In this document: positions 13,259-28,200 of the stretch, one piece after another
How positions within the stretch are numbered: position 1 is the stretch's first letter
How the letters are laid out: each line of letters opens with the position of its first letter
Source: Micropterus salmoides
Taxonomy: Eukaryota; Chordata; Actinopteri; Centrarchiformes; Centrarchidae
Direction of reading: 5' to 3'
DNA length: 64,000 bases
NCBI RefSeq assembly: GCF_014851395.1
Contig: NW_024041373.1
Span: 19,958,250-20,022,249, forward strand
Position numbers and translations under genes: made by a program
Notes under the pieces: generated by a model
The model's database searches: none
Told to the model about the DNA's origin: nothing
What the model saw: the letters and a program-made list of their open reading frames with translations, nothing else

Positions 13259-16200
13259 AGTGTGTTTGTTTATTACCTTCTCTCTCAATAGCACTCATAG
13301 TGTTGTAGATGAAGTAAGGGTTGTTTAGGTCTAGGGCTGGCTCCAGGAAGCACACCGGAAAAGTCCCAGTCAGGGCTGCCAGACAAGCGCCTGCCATTGG
13401 CCTCTGTCTGTATGAAAACGCTGTGTTACAACACAGACATGGGACTGCCTAATCTTACAAATCTTATTAACCTCTTTGGGGTAGGATTGCTAGTGCAAGT
13501 TTACTTGCCAGTTATTCTTTTGTATGTCATGTTAAAAATGTTAATTTCACAAATCATGCATTTCATCATTTCTATGATCAAGTATTGTATGTCCAGTATG
13601 CACAGAATATGGTACCATTTTGAACCAAAAGGTTATGTGAAAATAAATGGACAGATACTAAATAAGAGAATTAAACATGATTAAAAGAAGATATTGTCAT
13701 TAGCACAAACTCTTAAATCACACAGCAGGCAGTACCCTTCCATGTAGATGCTGCTACTGGTGCCAAGAGAGTAGAGGCTGTTGAGGATTCTGCAACAGTA
13801 CACCTGGATCCTCCCCACTAGAAAGACAAGATGATGGTTAAAGCTGAGATCGACTTTCAGAAACAATCAAGAACAGCTGACAGCATTGAGTCACACAGAA
13901 ATGGACAAGCTAAGCTTGATGGCTGCTGATTCAGGTAATGAATGATTCTTGTCAGAATATTAGTGAAGGAGGCAATATGCTCCTGCTGCTCTGTGGCCAT
14001 GAGGAGACACTTAATGAGACCTGGTTTAAAAGATGTGGAAGTTAGGAAGTTGAGGGGAGGGTGTCCCTGAGTGATTCAGGGGCGTGGAAACCAGCTGTTC
14101 CAGCTCCATAGCATATGGAGGGAAACAAATGAGACGAGAGAAAACACCTGTGCCGGTGGTTTTAATTTTACTATTGTGAGATAACACAGGGAGGTATGTT
14201 TACTGCCTGTAACTGTGCATTTTGGGGTGTAAGAGTCTTACACCCTAAATTTCAGACATGTGTAATTACAGACTCTGTAATTTCAGACATTCTACCTTCA
14301 CAGTGGCTTGCATCAAGATAGCCCTTACCCAGGAGGTCCACTCCATAGTTTTGGATGCTGAGATGATGAAAGAGGGAAGTGAGGGTGGGGAGAAGAATGG
14401 AGGTTGTGTAGCTGACAACTCTGGCCATTCCCCTAGCCTGTTGAGTCCTACTCTGAGGCAAACAGACCAAGGTCACAGAAAGGTTTTCTACAGTCATCTC
14501 CAGATCAGCTGCAGCTGCCTCAAAGAATGAATGCAGAGATGCTTGGATAGACTCTGGGGCTGACTTCATTAATGTCCTAGGGCCAAAGAGTAAGAACATT
14601 TTAGGGTTTTTTTGTCACAAGGAATAACATCTGGATAAACTGTATATGTAATTTTAAGAGTAAGTAATAAATTTAATTATATAATATTTATTGATTTGAT
14701 TCTACAAAAACAGATAATGTAAAAGGAAATATGTTAAATAAGAAATGTAGAAAACGTCATGCTTCAGAGGCATTGTCCTCAGGGAGAAAAAGTGGTATCA
14801 ACCACAATTAGATGGCATCAGTGTATCAGTGGCTCAATTACACCAGTCATCTCATCTTCAGACATGGTAGTATGACACTGATGTGACCGCAGGCAGAGCG
14901 AGGAGATCGATTTAGGCACAGTGTGACAGTAGTGCCATCTAGCTACCTGGCATCCAGAGCCTGAGCCAAAACATGGAGGCAGCTGGCAAATGATGAGGCT
15001 TCGTTTCCTAGGAAAACCCACACAAGAAAGCAAAGATGAAAACTGCACTAAACAGACACAACCATGGACAACCAAAGAGCAAACCAAGGAAGCAACAAAA
15101 AACAAGAACAAGTTCTTGTTTTTTCAACAACTTCTGAATAAAGTTTATTTCCACACCATCCTTACCAAAGAGTGAGATCCTGTGTCTTACCAGAGCTGCA
15201 AGCTTACAAAAGAGGCTAGATGTGAGGAGAAAAGACAAGTGAAGTAATGAGGAGGTGGGAGTGGAAAAAGTAATTATAGGACACAAAATCAGAAGAATGG
15301 CAGTACAGAAGAGGAGGCTTCTACTGTTAAAAAAGAAATAACTTAAATAAAACTGTTCAATTATGCAAAACATGCCTGAGGAATTGCCCCATAACAATGT
15401 GATGTGCAAGAGAATAAGAACATTTTGTTAGTGTAATCAACATACTGCATGTTTTGTTGGAACTGACACAAACCTTGCAATCATCTCCTTTTCTTTTTTT
15501 GAGGCATGGCTTCTATTAACACTTGAGAGCGAAGTGGACAGGAAATACAGACGGTGGCTCTTTATATATTGTTCCAAAAGAGGAAGGACAACCTGCAGAA
15601 TGGAGTAATAAGACAGTGGTCACACTTTTCATTTGCTGCCTCCTTAGATGCAGAGCTGTGTGTGGGAAGCCTTTATTCATGTCTTGATGGCAATAGACAC
15701 GCCTACATGGATTTCAAAATGGTTAAACATATTACACAGCACAAAGAGTTTTACTTTGAGGGGTTGCCCATGGAAACAATCTAACAAAAAATTTAAATTA
15801 AAATTGGATGGCTTGAATGAATTATGAAAAAAGCAAGGGACAGGGAAGAAAAATGGCATTGGAAAATTTAAACTGGGAGCTAAATCAATGTCAGAGATTC
15901 CATATTGGACAGTAGATTAGTGTTTAGATATGCACTGATCTGAGGCAAACCTTGGGGAAAAAATGTATTGGTTGCTGGCGTGGAGCGCTCTCTCCTTTAG
16001 ACATCTGTCCTCTGGCTTGCATCACCTCTGGAAAGAAAAACAGAATGAAATACTGAATCCAAAGACATGAAACTAAGGACGAAATAAAAAATATATAAAT
16101 AATTAAAGTGTTTCCATGCAAGTTTCACTTAAGAAAGACAGGTTCACGTGCCCAGGGCTAGTCTGAACTATTTTGTGATGGTTCAAATCAAAACTGCCCT

Positions 16201-19200
16201 GAGGCAGATGTGCTGAAAGCAGACTCCAGAGACTATGGCTCATTATTCATACACTGAAAACTCAAGGCCCACTCAATGTGTTCAAAATCTTACAGTATCA
16301 GTGACATTGTTCAGTCATACATTTGGAATGTATAATGTGGAAGCTTTATGTGTTTTATCTTACATCTATCTTTTTTTTGGTCTATACATTTATGAACACT
16401 TTGTTACCCAGCTCCAACATGTGCTCTTGGGTATCCTCAGTGTGAGACAGCACCACCTGAAGGAGAGTGTAGCTAAAGCAATTGGCTATGGCTGGAAAGT
16501 CCATCTCCGCTGTCTTCCGATCCCTGCAGAGGCAGTGAAATCAAACATTAGCTCTACCTTTGGATACTGTATAATCTGGACTATTTATTTGCAGAATTTC
16601 AAGACAACACTATGCAGTGGGAAGATAAAGAGGCAATGCAATTATCTTACTCACTGGTTGAGCTGTATCTTCGAGCAATACCACTGTGACATGAAAGATT
16701 GGCTCATTCTGTACTCACCTCCACACAGTGTAGCCATTGAGCTGAAGGAACTTGAGGACATCATGGGCTCTTTCTCTGAATTTGGTCTTCTCCTTGGCAG
16801 TCAATGTATCATAGGGTACAAGCATTGAATGGCCAAACCCTGAGAACAGAAACGGGTCAAATACATTGCTACTGGAGAGGAGAGGAGATTTCATAGAATA
16901 ATTTTTGACATATTATTGTACCTTTACTCTCAAGGTCTAATTTCTTCCTCTTAGCCCAGGCATTGTGATAGTTTTCAGCCAACTGTTCTGCCATAGCCTA
17001 TTGAAATGAAAAGAAAAGAGAAGAGTAAAAATCTATCTTCCAACTGTCTGGCACATGAGTTTGGCAGACTTTTTCACTGCAGGGATGCAAACGCAGAGAG
17101 AGTTTAAATAATGGCCAAACGCATCAGCTCCTCTCACTCCCTTTTAAAGCAGTAGACAATATCTTAATGGACCAGGAGGAGGGACCAGCACACTTCTTCA
17201 ACAAGGAAATTACTTTGTCAATGAGATGCATCAAGGAATTATGTCCTGTACCCCAAATATAACAACACATCCCTCTAAATATGTGACCAAGATGATGATT
17301 TCTTGTTTTAAGCTGTTTTAGAAGACAAATATGTCTGAGCAGTTAGACAACTGCATTCATTTACATGATCGCATAATCTGACAACTCCAAATAATAATCC
17401 TGTTAACATGCAAGAAAATATAATTTGAATTATTCAGATGTGCAACACAAAGTCAATACTCCTTTGCCTTACACACAATAACATTAGTTATAGTCCAGCG
17501 TTTCCACCTCTGCAGATTGTATGCCAGGATTAAAGTAGAACCAAAGTTTACCTACTTTAATAGTGTTTCGTGGAGATGTAAAATGTATTACTTACACACT
17601 GGTCCCATGATAACGTGATGCTGCTCATGTCCATAGGTTTGGGGCTGAAGGTTGATGCTCCTTCAAAAGACAGCTAGGACAGACAGCAATAAACATGTTG
17701 AATCCAGTAGGGAAGAAGTTTAGCTGTGAATAACATTACTTTTACTAGGACAGACAAGTTCGGTGACCAGAAGCTATGCGAATGTGGCCTTTGGAGTACT
17801 TATACCTGTCCAGACTGAGAGATTCTGCGTGTACAGGTATGCATGCCAAATGTGTCTCCTTCTTTGGTCCTCTCTATGGTCCATCCAAAGGCCAGCATAC
17901 TTTTTATTGTCTCTTTAATGGCCAAGCGGCATGCCTCCTTCTCCTGGAAAACTCAGAAATATAGATCAACCCTCGTGTAAAATTGAATTCAATAGGTCAT
18001 CAAAGGACAGCAGTAGAGCAGAACTTGCTCGAACTATTTTGATATTTCAAAACCTTGAAGTGTGTTGTCCACTCCATATTCTAAAGACGAACCACAACCA
18101 AAGGCTTTTTAATCTTTTATATTACATATACCACAGTTGGTATGCAAGAGCCTCTGGGATTTGTCAGTTCACTGCTTTCTTTGCTGAAATATATTCTCTC
18201 ACACACACACACACACACACATAAAAATGGACTTCTCAGTCTACCTTCTCAGCCAGGGCCCTGTATGGCTTGAGGAGAGGGTGAACCTTGCTGTTCTCAC
18301 ATAGCTGCTCCCCATGAACCCAGCCATTAGCAAACTGACAGAGAAAAAGATTCAGTAAAATCACACATTAGAATAAGAAACAATTAGAATTAGAAATATA
18401 AACACATCAACACAATAGCTAAACCACACAAAACAGAGGTTTTGACAGAGTCATGCAAAAACATTATCTTCTTAAGTGGTTCAGTTCTGACAAGGATTCC
18501 ATATATCAACTGTACTTTGTCAACTTTAACAGGCCGTTGAGGAATAATTATTGTGATATTACCTTGTCCAGTGACCACTTCTCATGAGTATGCTCTGCAT
18601 ACTTGTTCACTACAAACTCCAGTCTCTCTGGCACTGACACACTAGTGCAGGGAAAGACATAATACATAATTTAAATCTATTGCACGGTAATTTATTTGGA
18701 TACAACTGCACATTATAAATGGAAAGATTTATCAAGAGCATGAAAATAAATGTTCATATGACACTTAGTGTTAGTTAATTCTGTCTACCAAATTACAGCT
18801 TACACTTCTGAGGAACAGTCTATTTTCAGGAATCCCCATCTGCTATTTTTTGTCAACAATCAACAACTATCCCTGGTCAGTATCTTACTTGGAGGTATCT
18901 ATAGGTTGGGGGTCAAAGTGTCCTTCTGTACCCATGGAGGATTTTCTCTCTGTATGGGACATGCAGCTTGAGTCCATGTGGTCAGGAGGCAGAGCCTTGG
19001 CCACTGCAGCCAGGCACTGGACACACAGCTTAAATAACTGAGGATCATAGGGCTGTAGAGTTTGAGAAGGAAGGTGGGATTTGGGAACAGTGTGGCAGGA
19101 AGGGAAAAAGAAAAAAAGAGACAGCATTGGCATGATAAGAAAGGGGAGAAATAATGCTGGGATTAAATATAGATAGAGAGAAAAGTTTATAATTATTGAT

Positions 19201-22200
19201 TTCTGAGATCAATAGATTTATTCCTCAAACAGTCCTGTTCCAATATCTGTGAAATAATGAAATACTCCAAAAAATGTTGTAGTCACCATCCTCCACATTT
19301 TACAAGAATACAGTGATTCTAAAAAAAGAAGAAGATGCATCCTGGTTGCAGAAATACTTCTCCTGAATAAAGTCTATCTCATGCACACACACATGGCCAA
19401 GTAAAAACCCTGTTAGAAACCTTGTTAAGTGGTCAAGAAATCCAATTTCTCCAACTTAAGTCTAAGTATGAATCCCTTACCCCAATAAAAGAGAAGTTTC
19501 TTGTTTACATGATTTTTAAGAAATGTGGTTACTGCAGAGTCAATACTAACTTGCTTAATTACTGTGAGTGGATGTAAACGCAGTGTAAGTAACAAACTGG
19601 TATAACATACTGTTTATTGTATCCCACATCAAAGTTCAACTTGTATGACATTTACATTTTCCTTCCTATAATATTTTATATCTCCACCGTAAGCGACATT
19701 TCAACCAATCTACAATAGGCATTAGACAATAAATAAAGCAATCAAAATGCTGTGCGCCTAAGCTACAGTACATATAAATTAAGTTATTTTTCTATGAAGA
19801 AGTTACACATTTCTATTAAACGCTGAGTGTGGGCTCAGTGTTTGAGGCTGTTTGATGTGGAACACAAGTGGGACTGGAATAACCATGTGAACTTGGTTCT
19901 TTGATGTTTTCATGTTCTGAATCAGTCAGGAATGTGCCGGTGGTGCATGCTTATAGTGAACAGAAAATATTCAGTTATTGTTTATGTCGCACATTTCCAA
20001 CAATTCTGTTTAGGGGTGAGAGGTTTCATACTAGGATATGAAAAAGTAACTCTTAATCCCTGAATCTTATAGTGTGTTATATCTTCCTCCACTCAGGTTC
20101 TTCTGGAAGTACATTAAAGTTTCTCTTGAAATAGACTTCAAGGAGGATGGAAAAAGTGGGTGATAAATCAATGGTAGGACTTACAGTGTCCAGGAAAATA
20201 TTATTATAATTTTTAATAATTTAAATGTTATCTTGGGACTGACACAGGTATTCAATATGGTTTACCTTTTTTGCTAAGGCCTTAAACACACCCCAGAACA
20301 ACTTTCTCGACAGGTGGAGCTCCTCTTCAGAGGCCAAATCCTGGTCACCCTGCTCTCCAGTTAAAGAGTAGTACTTCCACCTCTGCTCGTAGTGACTGGT
20401 CAAGAGCTGGGTGGACAAAAGTATTGACCGAAGTCAATCAAATTAATCATTTTAACTTTGTGTACTAATATATTCTAACATACACTTTCTAGTAAACTGC
20501 AATTTGTGTATCCACCTTTAGTGGCATCTTGCTGTCGTCTGTGAGATGGGGAACATCAAAGACAAGACGTCGAAGAAGAGGCTGCATCATAGATGGTTGG
20601 AGTTTACTGAGGAAACAAAAGAGTGCAGAATTAGTCACATGAGCAGACACAGATCACATCCACCAACACACGATGACTGATTATCGTGTCTTGGAAAAAT
20701 GACTCATATAACTGAGAAGATGCCAGGGGCAAGATGTTAATTAATTTAACATTTTGATTGAATTTGATAAATTATATCTGAATTGGGAAAATCAGTCTTT
20801 ATAATATAATGAGTGGGAATGAGATTGTACTGATGTGTCTGCATTAATCAAAAATAAAAATGACAGACCACAGATGAAGCTACCAAAAATGACATTTGAC
20901 ACCACAACATATATAATCTAGAGACTTGCTGAAAAATCAATACCTATCTTGCAGACAGCAACAGTCATTTGCAATAATAAAAAAATAATAAAGTGGAGAC
21001 AGAAGCCTTACTTTGTGGGTTGCTTCATCATACCAACAAAAAAATCCTACCTGCACACAGCCAACAAACAATCTTCAATAGTGTCTCTCTGAGCCCTGGT
21101 CAAGCTAAGAGCCCTGGAGAGGGTGTAGATTGTCTGGATGAGAGAATCCACCAGCAAAGTGTGGTCCTCTAAAGCACAGAAGAGAGCTGAACATTTGGTG
21201 AGAAGGGGAAGCACAGTTGTACACAAGTATCTGTTGAGGGCCAGAGCCATATCAGTGGATCCTAAGACAGCCTGTAATGAAAAAGAGAGGCCAATTGGAC
21301 TATTACACAGAGCCTAATTACCCAAGTGGAACTAAATAGAAAAGATGGAGTGAGGAGACAGCAAGAAGAAAAGGGGACCTTGATCAGGAATGCAAACAAC
21401 GTTTCCTCTTACTGAACCCAGAGATCAAAAAATATATAGAGAAAGTGTAATTAAACATTAGATTAATGATCTGCAGATAAATGTATTAAAACTATTTTTG
21501 GAAAATTGAGACAACAAAATGTCTTGTAAGTCAGTGCAGTTGATCAGAAGTCATGTTAAAGAGGATTTTTCACAGTAATGCTATGATATAATCAATGCTA
21601 GGGACGGAGGGTGGGGTGGGGAGAGAAGTTGATATTTTTTATTGGTGTTGGGGTGAAGCTTGGATTAATATGAAGGTCACTTCCTACAATGTTACGCTGG
21701 CAACATAATTTTCTCTACTCACAGTGTCAAGAGAGACTGCTGCCTGAAGGTCAGGCAGAAAGCCAACTTCTAGTAGGTGGAGAAGAAAACTCTGGTTCTT
21801 GATGCCGTAAACCCGGTCCAAGAACAGAACCATAGCTGCCTTGTGGTCTGGGCAGAACACTGTGGATAGGTCAGGCTCAACCAATAGACCATCTGGACAT
21901 ACAAATAAAAAGTAAAGATTTTAGAGGCCAGTCGTGTGCCAAAAGGGAAAATGTGACTACGAAAATCTCTGAGTGGAGCTCATGAGTAAAAAGAAAGATC
22001 TTAAACACAATTATAATTTAGGAGGCAGACATAGCAGGCATGCTAGGTTTGGACTGCCAAGTAGGCTCATTTCACCTTTAGACACTGAAGGTATTTGAAA
22101 GGAGATGCTGATGACTCCTTCAAGATCCTGAATGGGGATGAGTGACCTCAGAATGGCCCTGATGCGGATAGCTTCTCCTTTGCCTCCTTGAATCAACTGG

Positions 22201-25200
22201 ACAAAAATTCAGAACAAGATTCTGTTATTGGTCAGTCATTTAAAGCTGCAGCCCATTTTGCTGCACAAATGTAATTTGTGTCAAAGTGGAGACACTGAGT
22301 AGAGACTGTTTTTGGATTTATTTTCTGGAACATTGTTGTTTATTAACTCTTTCTGATTTATTTTTAAGTGTTTTAAGTAGTGCTGGGCAACGCAAAATTT
22401 TTTTTTATGGCAATTAATCGCACAGTTATGTGCAAAATTTGATTAATAAATTCTAAAGTAGTGTATTTCTTGTAAATCTCAACGTAAACATTAATGTAAT
22501 CAAATCAAATATAAAACCAAAGCTATTTGCCACTGCCAGGGCATTACCTTTCATAGTTGGTTAAAACAAGTTAGAGTCCAGAGCCACGATCATAACAGGC
22601 ACCTTCTGAGCAACAGGTTAACATACATGAATCTGTTTTCTTGTTTTTTTCTGAACAGGTATCAGCAGAAACATTTTTCTTTTATCAGGTAGCAGCATAA
22701 ACTATGTTCAGTAGCAAGTGTCCCCGTTAGACTGAGGTGAAGTGGTCGCCTCACGCACACGCCCGCCACCAAAGTTGAATTGTCTTGAAATGTTTTTTTG
22801 CGACGCGCAGCACGAATCATTGGAAAAGAGACTGATCCTCGCTGTTTGTTAGTTCCCAGAATCTATTACTGTTTACTAAACAGAACATCAACAGGAGGGA
22901 TTTCACATGACATCCCCACAAAACTAGATGAAGGCCTATCAGGTATAGTTATGTAGCCTTGTCTCCAGTTCAACTGAGGAAAAAGCAAGCGTCTACGTCG
23001 TGATTTTAAGAACGTTCCTAAGACCGACATCTTCCCCAATACTAATCAGCATGCAGTGTCTAGCTATCAACTTCGGTATGGCATTTGATCGCTTGTCTTG
23101 CATTTGTTTATCTACATCTCCCACACACTACATCCAACGTAGTCTCCCAAAGCCTCTCTCCGCTGCTTGTTTGGGTGGGTGATTTGCAGGCTGATCAACA
23201 TCCCAACCCTGTGACCCATGGTTTGACTATGTGTATTCAGAACCAGTGAGCAACAGACTTTCAAAATAATAATATAAACTGTGTTAACGTGCTTAATTAA
23301 TGCGTTAAGGAGATAATATCCTGTTAATGTGCCCAGCCCTAGTTTAAAATGTTGTTTTTTTTATTTGCCTTTGGAAAAAGTTCTTTTACCAACAATTTTA
23401 TTTGCTATTCTTTTATCTTTTAAAGGTTTTAATGGATTCATTATGGTATTAATGGATTTTTGGAATGGAATTGCCTTTGTGTTTTAAAGTTGTGACAGAA
23501 AATACCTTGTTGTCTTGTTTTGTCTTGTACTTTAATGCCATTGTAAAAGGCAAAATAAATCTTTTCATCATCTTTTCAAAAGGTAATTTTTATCAGGGGC
23601 TTATGTTGACAGTCAGGTGCTCACTCCCTAAGCTGAATAACGTTGTCACTGGTATTGATGCAGGAAATCTGTTGTCAAGCAAATACACACAGTTAAATGT
23701 CTCTGTTTTCAGTTGTCTAAAAGTGCAGTATGTGGACCAGGGCATTCTGTGGAAAGGTAAAGTCTTTTTTTGTTTTTCCCTGACTCGTTCTTTAAAAAGC
23801 AGACTTTCTCCATTAGGCTTTATTGTTTCCGACATTATTGGATATTGATGCAGAAGGGCTGCTGAAGGCTGGGAAAAAAAACACTCACATGCATCTCTGG
23901 AGCACAACGCCCCAGTAAGTCGATAAGGGCTGAGTAGAAGGTCATGATGGCGTGCCCCATGTGAATGAGGTCATCATCAATGTCCTGGGCAACGTCTCTG
24001 CTACAGGAAACAATCATAACGGTCAAAGCTTGTCAGGAACTAAAATAAATCATTAAAGATTTTGAACTGAATCAAATGATTGATTATCCCTAAATAAAGC
24101 AGCCCGTTAGCCGGGCAAGATAAGGTCTTTCCTCCTAATTTCTAATGACCTTACTATTTATTTACAATTCTGACAATTACAGACATAAAGGACATGCAGA
24201 CAGAGCAGCAGTCAGCTCCCACTCCAAATAAATCCTGAATGATGCATCTTAAAAATAATCAGTGTCATTAAATTGTTGCAATTTTGTATTTAGGTTATTG
24301 AACCTCTATTTACCAAGGGCAGGTTGGCTGAACACAGATGCTGTGGTCCAGCCAAGAAATGCTCAAAAAAGCCAGAGAGAAAATTACTCTTATTACGATA
24401 AGACATAAGGAAACAGTGCTGAATAGCCTTACCCCCAATACAGTGTTTCATTAAATACAGTATAGGTGATTTTCCATTGTCTGTATTTAAAACAAACAAT
24501 TTGAAAACAAGTTAATAATTGAATTAAATAAACTGAATATACATTGTTTTCACTGTATAGTTGATATATTTTGCCAATAAAATTCTTCTTCAAATACAAA
24601 ACCTCTTTATGCTGCTTAAATTGAATGATTTTGAACTTTGATTCGCCATTGCCAATAAACTTACAATGGACAGTAGGGCTGCACAATATATCGTTTCAAC
24701 ATCGTCATCGCAATGTGTCCATGCGCAACAGTCACATTGCAGAAAAATGCAATATCAAGTAAGTCAAATTAAGTCAACCACCACAACTTTTTTGCTGCTT
24801 GATTGAAATGGAAAACTTGCTTGGTTCTCATTTTCGATTTTTATTCGATTTAAGGTTTCTTGGATACACAGAGTTTGTTGCTATTGAGTGACAAGCAGGG
24901 CCTGCATGCACAGCGAACCACCAATCACAACGATCAGTTTATTAAACAGCCAAAATAGGCCCCGCCCAAGCTGCACTTTTATTTTTATCATTTTGTTTAA
25001 AGTATGTTTACTGCGTTAAAGCTCAAGAAAGGAGGGTTTGTTCTTAAACAAAAGTCTTCAGACTAAAAAGACATTTTTCAGCTTATTCTACGCATTTTCC
25101 CTACAAAATCACCCCAATGATTTTAGGATGATTAATTCTTTTCAAATAGAGCAACTGAAGTCACCTGGTAAAAATTCATGTATTTCTTCATATTGCAATA

Positions 25201-28200
25201 TATATCACAGAAAAGAAAACTATTGCAATGTTTTTTTTCCCCCCCAGTATCGTGCAGCCCTAATGCACAGTCAACCAAACTGGTGTGGGAAAATGAGAAA
25301 TGGATGAGAAATAAAAAATAAAAAAAACTGATGAGCATTTCTCTACAATATAAAATAAAAAAAAATGTAATGCATTAAAACTATTTAATTGTTTGCAATC
25401 TGTAATCTTAACATTACTTTCTTGAATCAAAGTACATTTGTACGCAGCATTATCAAATTGGTGATACCTGATAGAACATGTCAAAAAATTGCAGTATTCA
25501 GCATCTAATACTGACAGTGTTCTGTTGGACTGGTAAGTGGTACAAGGTCCGTCCATAGAAGGGTCCTTTGAGATCCTAATGGCTTCCTTCATGGCTGCTA
25601 GGAGACCGTGTCCCCCATCACCTTGCAGGGCAGGGCCAAAACACTCAGGCCGACGAATCAGCAACCTCAACACCACATAAGCATTCTCCTCTACACTCTC
25701 ACCTGTGATCAAGGAATACATACAAGATGAAGAATAACCATCATGTACTGGGTAAAAGTGTGGACTGTGTATGGGAGAGCATTTGTTTGTTTTAGAACCT
25801 TTTTCCATCAGAGATTCTCAGTGAATTTATAGTACATGAAATGAATAAACTGAAAACACATCAAGATGATCATTATATTAATGCTACCCAGTTTCATATA
25901 TTTACAGCTCATACAGAGGGAGAGAAAAGAGGTACCCCTGAAATTACTCAGAAGCTAATGGTATGGAAAGCAAATGCCATTTGGCTTAACTGTCATTACC
26001 CTCAAGGACAATGTGAACGGTCTTCTGGGCACCGGTTCAGAGTAAGAAAAATCAATAGTAAAAGAGCCTCTATTACTTAATTGAGCATATAATGATGCAG
26101 CCTTTTTATTAACTAAAATTCAAATTAGCTTTATTGGCACCACTGTAGCAAATATCCAAGAAACGATAAATGCCGTGAATAGGTTACAAACTGAATATAT
26201 AAATAAATAAATAATACTAACTAAAATAACCAAGTTTCTGTAATGGGACATGAATATTTATAATATTTATAATACATTTTGAATGACATAAACTGACTGG
26301 AATCATCCAAACAACACACAACACAATTCTAAGCAGAGCTTGTGCAAACAACTGGCACTGATATTTTGTCATTGAAGATATCACAGGTCACTAATGTTAT
26401 GGGATAGAACTAACAGGTTACCATTGCAGAAGACAGCAAAACGTAGAAAATTCAGGTAACGCTCGCCCTCAACAGGATTCCATCCAATATCAGGATAGCC
26501 TTTTGCCAATAGCATTGGACAGCTCTGGAGACCACAGCCAGCAAGGTACTGAACCACCTGGATAGTAGATTAGATTTGCTTTACAGATACTGGGTTATTG
26601 CAGCAACTGTAAAAACAATGAAATAGAGCAAGACAAACATATTTTTCCCTTCAAGTTGAATCTCTGCTGTCTCAACATTATGGCTTTCTTAGTGAACTAA
26701 TAAATATGATTTAAGTTTTGCACTCATTTGACTTCAGATAACTACTTGTAGTAGTGCAAGTGGTCACTTATGATGTACAGTGTGTTGCTCAAATGTCATC
26801 ATCAGACACTACAGCTATGTATTGCTGCATGTCACCTACCTAAATATACAGTATTATTGAACAAAGAAAACCATTCAATGTGAGAAGACCGTTTTCTTCA
26901 ATTACTTAAATTGATAGCACATGCGCATTTGCAGGCTGCACAGGAAGGAGGAGGAATAACAAGGGAGAATATTATAAACAGAGAAAAGGTTTCACAGACA
27001 GTGACAGTGCAACCCAAACACCCAAACACAACAGAGATGAGTGAAACAGGAGTGCAAAATAATATAGAATAGCAGAGCATGTTCATTACAGAGCAGAGCA
27101 CTTATCTATATATACAAGACATATAGGAGACTATTAACAGCAGTACTGTAAAGGAGGGCACAGTATATGAACTCACCTTCCCTAGGTCAGGTTCCCTCAA
27201 CGCTAAGGCCAGTTCATTATTATCCATAACAGAGGCTGCTGCCACATCCAGAGGAGTGGCCCCACGCATGGAAGGTGAAGCTAAGGGACGAATGCATAAA
27301 ACAATCTGAATGCTAACAAATTCAAACTATATATAATGTTAGTATACTGGAGGTTTCTTACGGTAACACCTTCCCAAGGTTATTACAGCCCTCAATTTCC
27401 TTATGTGCAAAGAGTAAAAGGGTCAGAAACTAGCACATATACTGCATCTGTGCAGTTCAGTACAACAGTCCTGCAGTTTTTTCTTAGTAAACTACCATAG
27501 TAAAACTTTCAATGTCACATGTTTAACATGTATTGCCATCCATTCAACAGCACTACAAACCTATCAAGTTCTATTGTCTAATAAAGGGTTATTGTATTTT
27601 AATAGATCACAGCACATTTTTATAGGAGTTTCTGTAACTTTGCACACCACATACACAGAGACAGACTGACAAGATTTACCTAGTCCAACACTGCTGTTTT
27701 CCAGCAGGTAGCTGAGGTGGTCAAAAAGGGCTCCCTGATTGTGGCGGCTGATTCGGCAAAAATAACACAGGAATCGACAGCAGCTGGCCACCATCTTGGG
27801 AAATGTAATCTCCTAACAAAAGAAAATGAATGCATGGATTTAAAAAAAAAAAAATGTGAGGAGGTAGATGGTATAAAATAAACGGACTGTCCGGCAGGAG
27901 TATTGCCCTATTACTGATGCACACCAGGCAGAAAACATTTTACATTTGACTTCCACAAAAAGACCTGCTTCTTTTATTGCACATATTATCACTGTAAATT
28001 TGAATGTATCTGTCACCTTTGATTCCCCATCTCCTAGAACATTGACCATCACCTCCATCACAGTCTCATGCATCCCCAATGCCCTCATTAGGTTGGGGTG
28101 CTGGTAGAAAATTTTATTATTCATAAGGTCTCTGTACATAAGACAAAAAAGACAAAAAACAGTGAGAATACTTTCCAGATGGTATTATGATGCATATGTG

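Noticed and set aside
16235..16828. 197-codon plus-strand open frame
   Set aside because: It runs antisense across RyR exons 59-60 and has no recognisable domain.
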